This document shows, piece by piece, positions 8,763-17,717 of a DNA stretch of 64,000 bases (position 1 is its first letter; every line of letters begins with the position of its first letter). The stretch is from Caulobacter soli (lineage in GTDB: Bacteria > Pseudomonadota > Alphaproteobacteria > Caulobacterales > Caulobacteraceae): positions 2,728,001 to 2,792,000 of the forward strand of contig NZ_CP049199.1 in NCBI RefSeq assembly GCF_011045195.1, read 5' to 3'. A program made the position numbers and the translations under genes. The notes under the pieces are model-generated. The model searched no databases and was not told where the DNA came from. It saw only the letters and a program-made list of their open reading frames with translations.

Positions 8763-9575
8763 CTAGCGCGGCGCCTCGCCACACGCGATCCGCGACGCGA
8801 TATCCGCCAGCACGGGCCCGAGGTCGGCGACGCTCTCGACCACATAGTGCGCGCCGGCGTCGCGCAGCGCCTTGGCCGACGCCTCGATCCGCGCGACACG
8901 CTCGGCGGCGGGCAGGATCGCCAGCACGCCCTGCTCCAGGCCCACGCCGTTGCCCGAGGCCGACAGGCCGACGGTCCAGGCGCCGACCTCCAGCCCCTCG
9001 CCGATGCCGACGACCGCGTCGTCAACCTTGACGCAGGCCCGCGCCGGCCAGGCGCCGAGCTCGACCAGGGCCTTCCACATCATCAACGGCGAGGGCCGCC
9101 CCTGCGCGGTCTCACCGGCGCAGACCACCACGTCGGGCGCGTAGCCCTGGCTTGCGGCCAGCGGCAGGATGTCGGCCATCATCGGACGCGTATAGCCCGT
9201 GGTGGAGCCGATCTTCACGCCCTGCGCGCGCAGATCGGCGGCCAGCTCGGCCGCGCCAGGGATCAGCTTGGCGCAATCGCGGGCGGCCGCGCGCATCTTC
9301 GGCTCGACGGCGTCATGCAGGCGATCGACATCGGTCTCGGTCGACACCACGCCGTGAAGTTCTGTCCAAAGGCCGGCGATGCGGGGCATGGCGAGCAGCG
9401 CCCTCACGTGATCGCGTTTGGCCCGTCCCATGTCGGCCCGCGCCTCGGTTTCGGAAATCTCGATTCCGGTCGCGGCGAACACGTCGCGCAACGCCATGAC
9501 GGGCGCGCGGCAGCCGAAGTCGATCATCGTGCCGGCCCAGTCGAAGACGACGGCCTGGATAGGACTTCCGGTCAT
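8763..9575 (-). CDS. phnX: Phosphonoacetaldehyde hydrolase (phosphonatase)
   Basis: A HAD-superfamily protein of 270 residues. It hydrolyses phosphonoacetaldehyde to acetaldehyde and phosphate through a Schiff base. The nucleophile motif FDWAGTMID puts Asp at residue 12. The cap domain has MGRAKRD with Lys at residue 53, the Schiff-base lysine position of Bacillus cereus phosphonatase. Later motifs STTGYTR and VKVDDAVVGIGEG supply the Mg and phosphate sites. Its ATG overlaps the TGA of the FAD oxidoreductase (ATGA), so the two are translationally coupled. It is the last gene of the chain and ends at the terminator at 8727. Confidence 0.95.
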   Translation of the reverse strand: MTGSPIQAVVFDWAGTMIDFGCRAPVMALRDVFAATGIEISETEARADMGRAKRDHVRALLAMPRIAGLWTELHGVVSTETDVDRLHDAVEPKMRAAARDCAKLIPGAAELAADLRAQGVKIGSTTGYTRPMMADILPLAASQGYAPDVVVCAGETAQGRPSPLMMWKALVELGAWPARACVKVDDAVVGIGEGLEVGAWTVGLSASGNGVGLEQGVLAILPAAERVARIEASAKALRDAGAHYVVESVADLGPVLADIASRIACGEAPR

Positions 9576-10714
9576 GCGATGGCTCCCTGGGGCAGGTCGT
9601 AGAGGTCGGCGATCACGTCCTCGGCCAGGCCGAAGGCGGTCGAGGCGCCGGTGCCGCTGGTCACGGTCACCAGGCGCACATCCGGCAAGGGCGCTTCGAC
9701 CAGGCTGTGACCAGCAGCCGAGGCGTAGGTTCCCGTCCAGCGCTCCAGCACCGGCGGCGGCGTCTGGCCGAACACCTGGACGAATTCGTCCAGGATCAGA
9801 GCATCGACATCGTCGCGGGCGAAGGGGTCTGGCGTGGCGGCGTAGTGATGGCTGTCGCCCACCACCAGCGAGCCGTCGGCGCTTTGCACCACGATCAAGT
9901 GAACGCCGTGCTCCAGGTGCGCGCCCTGCTCCGCCTCCAGCCGCGCGCGCAGAGCTGCCGCCTGCGGCAGGTCGGCATAGCCCAGATAGCGGACCAGGCC
10001 GAGATCGGACATCACCGGCGCGGGCAGGCGCCAGCCCGGATCGGCCAGGCGCAGCATCTGCAGTTTGCAGCGCGTGACTTCGGCGCGGGCGAAACGGTCC
10101 GGAAACAGGGTGACGAGATCGTCGCCCGGGCACACCACGATGGCGTCGGCGCGAATGAGGCCGGCCGAGGTTTCCAAGCGCCCGGTCTCGACGCCGTGCA
10201 CGGCCACGCCGCGCAGGAAGACGACCCCATGAGCGGCCGCCAGCCAGGCGGCCAGTCGGGGGATGGCGGTGCGGGACTCGACACGCAGATCGACTTGGCT
10301 GGTCAAGCCGCCCAGCACCCCGCCCTGCCCCGGCAACCGATCGCCAAGATCGTCGGCGTCGCGCCAGGCGCAACCTTCGGCCATCTCGGTCTCGAGGAAC
10401 GCCTCCAGCACCGCCTTGGCCTCGGGCCGGCGAGCGATCATTGTCAGGCCGCGTTGCAGAACCTCGATCCCGGCGGGTCCGGCGATCTCGTTCCAGACCC
10501 GCGCCGACCGACGGGCGCGCCGCCACACCTCGCCCCGCGCCTGACCCGTGACGGTCACGAAGCCGAAATTGCGCACCGAGGCGCCGTTGGCCTGGGCGTC
10601 GCGGTCGATGATCACGACACGCTTGCCAAGGCGCGCGGCGGCCAAGGCGTGGGCCAGGCCCACGACGCCGGCCCCGACCACGGCGAGATCGAAGTGCTCT
10701 TCCAAATTCGTCAT
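9572..10714 (-). CDS. FAD-dependent oxidoreductase of the phosphonate-associated family (TIGR03364/PbfC-like)
   Basis: A DAO-type flavoprotein of 380 residues. The dinucleotide-binding motif VVGAGVVGLAHA lies near residues 11-22 and is followed by GASVRNFGFV, which I recognise from the TIGR03364 group found in phosphonate operons. Members of this group have been reported to oxidise 2-aminoethylphosphonate or its N-methyl form to phosphonoacetaldehyde. That product is exactly what the next gene, phnX, consumes. The ATG at 10714 overlaps the preceding stop and its own stop overlaps phnX, both as ATGA. I reject a longer frame beginning at 10912, because the extra part is Arg-rich and lies inside the neighbouring gene. 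Confidence 0.88.
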   Translation of the reverse strand: MTNLEEHFDLAVVGAGVVGLAHALAAARLGKRVVIIDRDAQANGASVRNFGFVTVTGQARGEVWRRARRSARVWNEIAGPAGIEVLQRGLTMIARRPEAKAVLEAFLETEMAEGCAWRDADDLGDRLPGQGGVLGGLTSQVDLRVESRTAIPRLAAWLAAAHGVVFLRGVAVHGVETGRLETSAGLIRADAIVVCPGDDLVTLFPDRFARAEVTRCKLQMLRLADPGWRLPAPVMSDLGLVRYLGYADLPQAAALRARLEAEQGAHLEHGVHLIVVQSADGSLVVGDSHHYAATPDPFARDDVDALILDEFVQVFGQTPPPVLERWTGTYASAAGHSLVEAPLPDVRLVTVTSGTGASTAFGLAEDVIADLYDLPQGAIA

Positions 10715-11679
10715 CCTTGCCCGGAGGTTCCCGGCATGACTTCGTCCACGACCAGGTGCTGCAACACGCGCTTCTCCAGCACCAACAGCGCACTGACATC
10801 GTTGGTGCGCATGACCAGTCCGGCGGCCAGCGGCCTGGCGGCCTCGTGCACGGCGCCGGCCAGACGCAGGAATTCCGATCGACCTTGCCCGCCGACGCCA
10901 TGCAGCGCGCAAAGCTGGCGCCAGTCGAGCACGAAGCTGTCCAGCAGCAGGCTGAACCGCGCGGCGCGCGCCCTGGCCTCCGCGCTATCCGTGGCGGTCG
11001 TCAGCTCCGCGCGCAGATCGTCGAGCAGCCACTGCGCTTCGGCGGCGGGCATCACGGGTGAGCGCTGGGCGTTCTCGGTGAGCAATTCCGGGCTGATCTT
11101 CGGGTCCCAGGCCAGCGTTCGCCACTGCTCGCGCGGCGGAGCCCGCCCACGGACGAACTGCCAGAAGGCCGCCGTGCCGGTGGTGTCCGCGACCAGATGG
11201 ATGCGCTCGGCGTCGGCCCTGTTCTCCACATGGTGCCGGCGCCAGTTGTCGAAGATCCAGGCCTCCCCCGCGGCCATGTGCACGGACTGCCCGTCGCAAT
11301 GGAAGCGCACCGCCGGTTGGGTGAAGACCGGGATGTGCAGCCGAACTCGCGTATGCCAGTGGTAGTTGATGTCGGCATGCTCGGGCACGTCAGCGCCCGG
11401 CGCCAGACGCATCAGCCGCGAGCGGCTCCAGACCACGCCGAAGCCCGCGAGCACCTGGTGCAGATACGGCATGCCCGCCAACCAGCGCGTCGCCAACATC
11501 TGCCCGTGGACGGCGTCCGTTTCGGCCCCCTCGGCGCTGATCAACCGCGCCGCGCTATTGCCGGCCAGACTGTCGGGGTGCGACACCCAGGCCTCGGCCG
11601 GCAAAGCGGCCACCTCGGCCTGCAGGCGCGCCACGTCGAACAGCACGGGCAGCTGGAAGAAAGGTTGCGACAGTCGCAT
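10711..11679 (-). CDS. Aspartyl/asparaginyl beta-hydroxylase-like 2-oxoglutarate/Fe(II) oxygenase
   Basis: A 322-residue protein. The first half carries the double-stranded beta-helix iron site: HAD near residue 100 (VPEHADINYHWHTRVRLHIP), a distal His in RRHHVEN near residue 149, and the RIHLV segment that usually holds the 2-oxoglutarate-binding Arg. The ~130-residue C-terminal extension is helical and unfamiliar. The ATG at 11679 starts two bases after the upstream stop, and the stop overlaps the FAD gene. The family name refers to protein hydroxylation in animals; bacterial members are mostly uncharacterised. Its coupling to phosphonate genes makes hydroxylation of a phosphonate possible, but unproved. 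Confidence 0.8.
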   Translation of the reverse strand: MRLSQPFFQLPVLFDVARLQAEVAALPAEAWVSHPDSLAGNSAARLISAEGAETDAVHGQMLATRWLAGMPYLHQVLAGFGVVWSRSRLMRLAPGADVPEHADINYHWHTRVRLHIPVFTQPAVRFHCDGQSVHMAAGEAWIFDNWRRHHVENRADAERIHLVADTTGTAAFWQFVRGRAPPREQWRTLAWDPKISPELLTENAQRSPVMPAAEAQWLLDDLRAELTTATDSAEARARAARFSLLLDSFVLDWRQLCALHGVGGQGRSEFLRLAGAVHEAARPLAAGLVMRTNDVSALLVLEKRVLQHLVVDEVMPGTSGQG

Positions 11680-11681
11680 GG

Positions 11682-13583
11682 TCAGGCCCTGTAGCCGGTC
11701 AAGGCGTCGCCCAGCGTATCGCGCAAGGCGCCGAGCCAAGGCGCGTAGTGTCGCCACTGGGTGAGACCCTCCCGACCGAGGGGCTGGCGCACCTGTTCGG
11801 AACTAGGCGTGCGCACGCTGCGTCGGGTTTCGTGGAAGGCCAGGCAGGCCGGCTCGAAGGCCAGTCCGCAACGGTCCAGCATGCGCCGCACGCCGCCTTT
11901 CAGATCCTCGACGACGTCTTCGTATGACACCCTTAGCACCCGCCCCGGCAGCACATCATCCCAGTGCCGCATCAGGTCGAGATAGGCGCGATAGTGGCGG
12001 GCGACGTCCTCGACGCCGTAGGTGAATTCCTGGTTGGTCGTGCCGAACAACTGCTTGAGATTGCTGAAGCAGCACCCCATCGGCTCACGCCGCACGTCGA
12101 TGATCGTCGCCCGGGGCAGGATCAGCTGGATCAGGCCGATGTGCCAGAAATTGTTCGGCATCTTGTCGACGAAGAACGGCCGGCCCCACCTGCGATAGGT
12201 GCGGGTTTCGGCCAGGAAACGCTCGCCCAGCAAGCGAGCCTGCTCGGCCGTCAGGCTCAGCAAGGTCTCGGGGTCCGACGGCAGGCCGCAGCCCGGATCG
12301 CGACCGCAGAGCTCGCCGGCGTAGCGGCCGATCTCGGTCAGCTCCTGCGTGCCCTCCACCTGGGAATGGGAGGCCAGAATCTGCTCGATCAGCGTCGAGC
12401 CCGAACGCGGCAGCCCCAGGACGAAGATCGGCGCTGGGTCGGCCACACCCCAGTCGGCGCGCGCGGCGAAGAACTCAGCGGTGAAGACCTGTTTCAGTCG
12501 CTGAACGCAGGCTTCCGCGACTTCCGAGCGATAGCGGCTGGAGGCGCGCCGTACGGCATTGCCGCGCTCGTAGTATCGCCACGAGAGCTCATAGTCGCCC
12601 TGGTCCTCCAGCGCCTTGCCCAAGGCGAAACACAGATAGACACGGTCCATGTCCTGGAGGTCGGGGCGAGCTTCCGCGACGCGCATGCGCGCGATCTCAT
12701 CGTCGTTGAAGCGATAGGTCTTGAGGTTGGCGAGGCTGAACCAGGCCACGCCGTTGTCCTGCCGGGCCACCAGGGAGGCGCGATAGTCGGCGATGGCTTC
12801 CACTTGCCGGCCGGTGATCTTCAAGGCGTTCGCCCGCCACAGGCGCAGGTCGGCGACTTCCGTTTCCGACTGAGTTTGGCCGGCTAGCAGCCGCTCATAG
12901 AGATCGATCACCGGCTCGTGGTCACCCAGGCCGATGCAGGCCGCGCCGTACTGCTTGAGGTATTGGCGGTTGTCCGGGTCGTGCGCGAGCAAGCGCTCGG
13001 CCTCCTCTCGCGCCTGGCGGTGCTTTTGCCGTTGCAAGAGCAGCATGGCGTAGTCGAGACGGGCGGCGTGGTAGTCCGGCGCGCGATCGAGCACCGCTTC
13101 CAGCACCGCTTCGGCCTCGTCGAGATCGCCACGTTCCTGGCGGATGCGCGCCAGCAGGCGCAGGGCGCCCACGTTGCCGCCGTCCCTACTTAGATAGTCC
13201 CGGATGACCTCCTCCGCCGGCTGTAAATCGCCGTCGGCGAACAGACTGTTGGCCACCACCACCTCGGAAGGCAGCTGCCTCAACACGGCCAGGTGTTGCG
13301 CCGCCGCGACCGCCTGGGCGGTGTCCCCGACCATGCGATGAAGCTGCTCCAGCATGTCCCAGCTAGCCGGCAGAGTCGGATTGAGGCGCACCGCCTCCCG
13401 CAGCGCCGCGACGGCCGCCTCCGCCTCTCCCAGCAGGACATGACAGTGGCCGCGCTCCTGGTGGAGCTGGCTGAAACGGGGATGTAGCGCTTCCAGCCGC
13501 GCTAGCGCCGCTAGCGCTTCCTGGACGCGTTGGTCGACGCGCAGGTCCCTGGCCTCCCGCAGCAAGGCGTCGCGATCGCTCAT
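11682..13583 (-). CDS. TPR-repeat protein with C-terminal sulfotransferase domain
   Basis: A protein of 633 residues. Roughly the first 350 are tetratricopeptide repeats (for example ALLRLARIRQERGDLDEAEAV-like helices). From about residue 385 a sulfotransferase fold follows: the PAPS 5'-phosphosulfate loop VLGLPRSGSTLIEQILASH and the 3'-phosphate motif DVRREPMGCCFSNLKQLF. I chose the ATG at 13583, which overlaps the upstream stop (ATGA). Such TPR-sulfotransferases are often found beside TonB receptors and Asp/Asn-hydroxylase-like genes in Caulobacter and sphingomonads, with unknown acceptors. Here the set is fused into a phosphonate operon. Confidence 0.85.
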   Translation of the reverse strand: MSDRDALLREARDLRVDQRVQEALAALARLEALHPRFSQLHQERGHCHVLLGEAEAAVAALREAVRLNPTLPASWDMLEQLHRMVGDTAQAVAAAQHLAVLRQLPSEVVVANSLFADGDLQPAEEVIRDYLSRDGGNVGALRLLARIRQERGDLDEAEAVLEAVLDRAPDYHAARLDYAMLLLQRQKHRQAREEAERLLAHDPDNRQYLKQYGAACIGLGDHEPVIDLYERLLAGQTQSETEVADLRLWRANALKITGRQVEAIADYRASLVARQDNGVAWFSLANLKTYRFNDDEIARMRVAEARPDLQDMDRVYLCFALGKALEDQGDYELSWRYYERGNAVRRASSRYRSEVAEACVQRLKQVFTAEFFAARADWGVADPAPIFVLGLPRSGSTLIEQILASHSQVEGTQELTEIGRYAGELCGRDPGCGLPSDPETLLSLTAEQARLLGERFLAETRTYRRWGRPFFVDKMPNNFWHIGLIQLILPRATIIDVRREPMGCCFSNLKQLFGTTNQEFTYGVEDVARHYRAYLDLMRHWDDVLPGRVLRVSYEDVVEDLKGGVRRMLDRCGLAFEPACLAFHETRRSVRTPSSEQVRQPLGREGLTQWRHYAPWLGALRDTLGDALTGYRA

Positions 13584-14209
13584 CGCGCCGCGCCAGCCAG
13601 CAGAAAGGGCTCCAGCCAGTCCGGCTCCGGCTGATCGGCGTCGTAGTATTCGAAGATCAGGTGCACGCGGTCGATGTCGCCGCCATTGCGCACCCAGTGC
13701 GGGCCGAGATTGTTGACCTCCACCGCCTCGCCGGGCGGAAAATAGCGCTCCTCGCCACCGAAGAAGGACACCACCCCGGGGTTGGTCGTCAGCGGCACAT
13801 GGATCTTGTGCGGCCACTTCGCCGCCGGATTGGCGTCGACGTGCGGGTGGATCACCCCGCCAGACGGCATCCTGGCCAGCATCACTCGTGGGAACACCCC
13901 ACGCGCGTAGCAGTAGTCGCGGACGGCCTGCGCCAGCACCGGTTCCAGCAAGCCGCGCCATTGGGGCCAGGCCGCGCGATCGTGCGAACCGCGCCAGTCG
14001 CGGGGACTGTCGATGAAGCGAAAGACGATGTGGCGCGTCCCGCCCAGCGCCTCGAATCTGTTGGGTTTGCCGGCGTCCTCCGCCTCCCAGACCGCCTCGG
14101 GGATCGCCAGCACGGCTGTCCGCAACGCGGTGATGTCGACCGAACCGAGCTCGCGGACGGTCGTGGTCTTGCGGGGATTGCCGGCGGGTTCGAGGGGGTT
14201 TGCGCTCAT
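13580..14209 (-). CDS. Aspartyl/asparaginyl beta-hydroxylase-like 2-oxoglutarate oxygenase (second, short)
   Basis: A protein of 209 residues, essentially one oxygenase domain. The iron motif HPHVD lies near residue 120 within GGVIHPHVDANPAAKWPHKI, and the distal His in LGPHWVRNGG is near residue 170. The following DRVHLIFEYYD matches the 2-oxoglutarate arm. The first ~20 residues are polar and probably disordered. Both ends overlap neighbours by ATGA. It is clearly related in fold to the oxygenase at 10711 but lacks its C-terminal extension. Substrate unknown; it could modify a protein, a peptide or a small phosphonate. Confidence 0.8.
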   Translation of the reverse strand: MSANPLEPAGNPRKTTTVRELGSVDITALRTAVLAIPEAVWEAEDAGKPNRFEALGGTRHIVFRFIDSPRDWRGSHDRAAWPQWRGLLEPVLAQAVRDYCYARGVFPRVMLARMPSGGVIHPHVDANPAAKWPHKIHVPLTTNPGVVSFFGGEERYFPPGEAVEVNNLGPHWVRNGGDIDRVHLIFEYYDADQPEPDWLEPFLLAGAAR

Positions 14210-14844
14210 CCCAAGCCTTCGAAGGTGTAGCCGAACAGGTCCAGGTCCTGGGCGTAGCGCGTGGCGACGCCGTCGATCAGGGCCTGGTCGTAGTAGCGAC
14301 GATAGTCGCCGCGTTGGGTGCCGTTGACGCGGTCGAGCGAGCGGGAGGGAATACCGATGCGCGCGCAGATCGCATCATACGACGCCTGCATGCCCTCGAC
14401 ATGACCGATCCCATCGACCAGCAGGGTCTTGCCGTCTCCATCCACCAGCAGAGACGCTTGCGGCTGAAAAAGGATGTGGTGCTCCGGCGGCTCTCCGAAC
14501 AGGAAATGGCGCATCACCTCGCGCGGCCGTTGCTGGAAGTCGTCGCCGCCCCGCAGCATGAAGGCGCAGTAGGACACGAAGCGGTCGAACGGATTGCGCA
14601 CGAAGGCGAACTTGTAATAGCCGCCGAAGGCTTCCTCGCCGAGGTAAGGACGCACCTGCCGCAGAGACAGGTGACCGTGCCGGATCGCCGCCAGATCCGC
14701 CCACGGGAAGCGCTTGTCGACGAACAGCCCCACCTGCTCGATGTCCCCGTCGCCCAGCTGCTCACGCAGGGCCTGGCGCACGGAATGGGTGCCGGTCTTG
14801 GGCACCGCGGCGAAGATGAAACGGTGGCTGTGAGAAATGATCAT
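14206..14844 (-). CDS. Sulfotransferase-family protein
   Basis: About 212 residues. It begins with the PAPS-binding loop FAAVPKTGTHSVRQAL and has the 3'-phosphate-binding segment KFAFVRNPFDRFVSYC near the middle, both typical of family-2-like bacterial sulfotransferases. I prefer the ATG at 14844 (CTGGAAAC just upstream) over a GTG at 14856. Only about 20 bases separate the start from the hairpin behind the TonB receptor gene, leaving almost no room for a separate promoter. Its stop overlaps the next start. The acceptor is unknown. Confidence 0.82.
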   Translation of the reverse strand: MIISHSHRFIFAAVPKTGTHSVRQALREQLGDGDIEQVGLFVDKRFPWADLAAIRHGHLSLRQVRPYLGEEAFGGYYKFAFVRNPFDRFVSYCAFMLRGGDDFQQRPREVMRHFLFGEPPEHHILFQPQASLLVDGDGKTLLVDGIGHVEGMQASYDAICARIGIPSRSLDRVNGTQRGDYRRYYDQALIDGVATRYAQDLDLFGYTFEGLG

Positions 14845-14859
14845 GTTTCCAGACACACG

Positions 14860-14896
14860 GAAAAGGCGCCCCTCCTCCGCGGGAAGAAGGGCGCCT
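14860..14896 (-). terminator. Weak terminator or processing hairpin between the TonB receptor and sulfotransferase genes
   Basis: A perfect 8-base-pair stem (AGGCGCCC/GGGCGCCT) is followed on the minus strand by only four T residues. It sits 15 bases after the receptor stop and about 20 bases before the next gene. A partial terminator or mRNA-stabilising hairpin fits better than a complete stop, because no separate downstream promoter has space. Confidence 0.7.
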
Positions 14897-14910
14897 GACC
14901 TGGGATCGTC

Positions 14911-17697
14911 TTAGAACTTGTAGCTGAGACCCATCATGTAGGTCCGGCCGCTCTGGGTCTGGTTGTAGAGGTACCGGTTCTGACCCCAGAACTGCGTGTC
15001 CTTCTGGTTGGTCAGATTGATCCCATCCAGCGAGATCTGGAGCTTCTCAGTGATGTTGTAGAACGCCGCGGCGTCCACATAGGTGGACCCTTCGAAGCCT
15101 CGCGTATCGGCGCTCATGACGTCGTCGCTATGGCCGGTATACCAGCGCGTGCGGTGGTTCAGCGAGCCCCGCAGGCCCCACCGATCGGTCTCGTAGTAGA
15201 GCGAGATATTGTAGCTGGTCTTGGAGATGCCGGTAAGCGCCTCGTCCGCGTCCACATAGGTGTAGTTCGCGACGGCGCCCAGGTTGTCGAACGGCGCCGG
15301 CAGGAACGAGAACTGGGTCTGGGCGGCCAGTTCGACGCCGGTCAGCTTGGTCTTGCCCTCGACGTTCACCGGCATCGAGAATTCGGTGACGATGGTGTTG
15401 GCCGTCGCGCCCGGGATGGTGCCGAACGGGACGCCCGTCTGGCTGAAGGGCACATCGTGGAGGGTTTCCGAGCCGATGAAGTTCTTGATGTTCTTCTGGA
15501 ACACGCTGGCCGACAGCAGGCCGACCTTGCCGAAATAGTATTCCAGCGAGAAGTCCAGCGTGGTGTCCTTGTAGGGCTTGAGGTCCGGATTGCCGCGCGA
15601 GGCGGTGATCTCGCCGTTGTCCGGATCCTTGAACGCGCTGCCCTCGGCGGCCATCGAACCCAGTCCCGGGCGGTTGACGTTCTGCGTGGCCGCGAAGCGC
15701 ACCAGCACCTCCGGCGTCAGCTCCAGCACCGTGTTCAGGGCGGGTAGCACGCCGTCATAACTGCCCTTCACGTCGGTCGTGCCCAGATAGGCGTAGCTGT
15801 CGCCCTGGATCCAGCCGGTGCTGTGGGTGTCGGTCTGGTAGCCGCGCAGGCCGATGTTGCCGCGGAAGCGCTTGCCGAACAGCTGGCTGTCCCAGTCCAC
15901 CTGCGCATACTCGGAAATGGTCTTTTCGGTGGTGTTGTAGACGTTCTCGATGTCCTGCAGCGCCCCGCCCGTGCCGTCGGTGTTGGGGCCGAACCGGTGG
16001 TACTCGTGGTACTTCGCGAAGCCCTTGGGGTAGTCGCCGACCAGCCATGAACCGAAGCTGTTGGTGAACACCGAGGTGATGTCGCCAACGGCTGTGCCCT
16101 GGGTCTTGGACTTGGTTCCGTTGACGTTGTCGTCATAGAACACGTCCATGCCGCCCTGCGCGAAGCGGTGATAGGCCACCCCGGCGCGCAGCGTGAACAC
16201 GTCGGTCAGCTTGTAGTGGAGGTTCAGCACGCCCTCCTTCAGCTCCGACTGGTTGTTGAAGCCGCGGTAGTAGAACGAATCCATGGCGTAGTTGGCCGGG
16301 TTGGTCGGATCCCAGCCCGGATATTGGAACGAAGCCGACTGGCCGTCGGCGCCGTAGTTGGCGATCAGGTTGCCCTTGGCGCGCATGTAGAACTTGTCGT
16401 CGTAGGGCGTCTTGTAGGTCGACTTCTCATAGCCGACGTGCCCGTCGATCGACAGGCGATCGGTCGCGTCCCATTTGCCGGTCAGGGCCAGCTGATTGAA
16501 GCGGTTCTTGTTCAGCGAGCGGCGATGCTCGCTGCCGAAGGTCGTGCCAGTGACGTCGGTCTTGGTGACGTAGTTGTCTCTGTCCCAAGCCAGATCGTTG
16601 ATGACCGAGCCTTTCTGGAAGGCGGCCGGCCAGACACCGCCGGCCGGAGCGTCGAACGCGATGGAGCCGTCCGAGTTGAGGGGGCGCGTGGCCAGGTGCA
16701 TTTCGTCGCGGTGGGTGGTGAACTGGCCGTACAGCCCATCCAGCGTCAGCAGCAGGTTGTCGACCGGCTTCCACTGCAGCGCGGTCGTCACGCCCAGGCG
16801 TTCCATCTTCGAGTCCCAGGACGACAGGCGGTTGCCGTCGGCGAAGACCAGGTCCCCGGAGAGGAACTTGGTTCGCTGCGCCGCGCTCAGGTGCGAGATG
16901 TCCAGGCCGTCGTCGACCATCTCCTGCAACCGATCAGCATCGGGCTGGTCGTAGTTGTAGGTGTTGTGGCCCTGCTCGGTGGTCTCGCGCTTGGAATAGG
17001 CGATCGAGACCGCCGCGCCGAACCTGTTGTCCCAGTTGTAGCTGTACAGCGCGGCGACGCGCGGCTGTTCGTCCTTGGTGTATTGGTTGGTGCCCAGCTT
17101 GAGAGACACCGCCCCCTTGGCGCCCGGCGCGTAGTCGAAGGGCTTGCCGGTGAACAGCCCGACCGTGCCGGCCATGCCGCCCTCGTTCTGGGCCGCCTGG
17201 AAGGTCTTCTCGACCTCGACCTTCGAGAATAGTTCCGAGGCGAAGATGTTGAAATCGAAGGCGCGGTCGCGCGAACGCTGGCCGCGGCTGTCCTGCGCGG
17301 AGTCGACGTTGCCCAGCACTTCCATGCCGTTCAGCTGCACGCGGGCGAAATCGGGACCCAGGCCCCGCAGCGAGATGCGCCGGCCCTCGCCCGCCTCGCG
17401 GGTGATCTGCACGCCCGGCAGGCGCTGCAGCGATTCAGCCAGGTTCAGTTCCGGGAACTTCGCCATGTCCTCGGCGACGATCGCGTCCTTCTGGATGACC
17501 GAATCCCGCTTGATGTCGCGCGCGTCGCTTAGCGACTTGCGGTAGCCGGTGACGACGATTTCGTCGACCGCGTCGCCAGAGGCCTGCTGGGCCAGGGCCA
17601 CCGACGAATGAGCGCCGACGACCAGCACCGAAACGGTGGCCAGCAAAAGGTTCTTGAGGTTCGGGCGCACGGCCCGAACGGAATATTGCTTCGACAT
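14911..17697 (-). CDS. TonB-dependent receptor (Xanthomonas/Caulobacter type)
   Basis: An outer-membrane receptor of 928 residues. The signal peptide (LLLATVSVLVVGAHSSVALAQ) is followed by a TonB box DEIVVTGYR, the plug domain (LAESLQRLPGVQITREAGEG and RGLGPDFARVQLNGMEVLG) and a long barrel ending in the canonical aromatic strand MGLSYKF. I chose the ATG at 17697, with AGGGGAA upstream; a longer frame to 17757 only adds non-signal sequence. An operator-like palindrome lies 20 bases upstream. The phosphonate genes downstream suggest a ligand related to phosphonates or phospholipase products. Confidence 0.93.
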   Translation of the reverse strand: MSKQYSVRAVRPNLKNLLLATVSVLVVGAHSSVALAQQASGDAVDEIVVTGYRKSLSDARDIKRDSVIQKDAIVAEDMAKFPELNLAESLQRLPGVQITREAGEGRRISLRGLGPDFARVQLNGMEVLGNVDSAQDSRGQRSRDRAFDFNIFASELFSKVEVEKTFQAAQNEGGMAGTVGLFTGKPFDYAPGAKGAVSLKLGTNQYTKDEQPRVAALYSYNWDNRFGAAVSIAYSKRETTEQGHNTYNYDQPDADRLQEMVDDGLDISHLSAAQRTKFLSGDLVFADGNRLSSWDSKMERLGVTTALQWKPVDNLLLTLDGLYGQFTTHRDEMHLATRPLNSDGSIAFDAPAGGVWPAAFQKGSVINDLAWDRDNYVTKTDVTGTTFGSEHRRSLNKNRFNQLALTGKWDATDRLSIDGHVGYEKSTYKTPYDDKFYMRAKGNLIANYGADGQSASFQYPGWDPTNPANYAMDSFYYRGFNNQSELKEGVLNLHYKLTDVFTLRAGVAYHRFAQGGMDVFYDDNVNGTKSKTQGTAVGDITSVFTNSFGSWLVGDYPKGFAKYHEYHRFGPNTDGTGGALQDIENVYNTTEKTISEYAQVDWDSQLFGKRFRGNIGLRGYQTDTHSTGWIQGDSYAYLGTTDVKGSYDGVLPALNTVLELTPEVLVRFAATQNVNRPGLGSMAAEGSAFKDPDNGEITASRGNPDLKPYKDTTLDFSLEYYFGKVGLLSASVFQKNIKNFIGSETLHDVPFSQTGVPFGTIPGATANTIVTEFSMPVNVEGKTKLTGVELAAQTQFSFLPAPFDNLGAVANYTYVDADEALTGISKTSYNISLYYETDRWGLRGSLNHRTRWYTGHSDDVMSADTRGFEGSTYVDAAAFYNITEKLQISLDGINLTNQKDTQFWGQNRYLYNQTQSGRTYMMGLSYKF

Positions 17698-17717
17698 GAG
17701 TGTTCCCCTGCCCCAAC

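Noticed and set aside
9707..11365. A 552-codon plus-strand frame across the FAD oxidoreductase and oxygenase genes
   Set aside because: It crosses two well-supported overlapping genes and has no recognisable motif.
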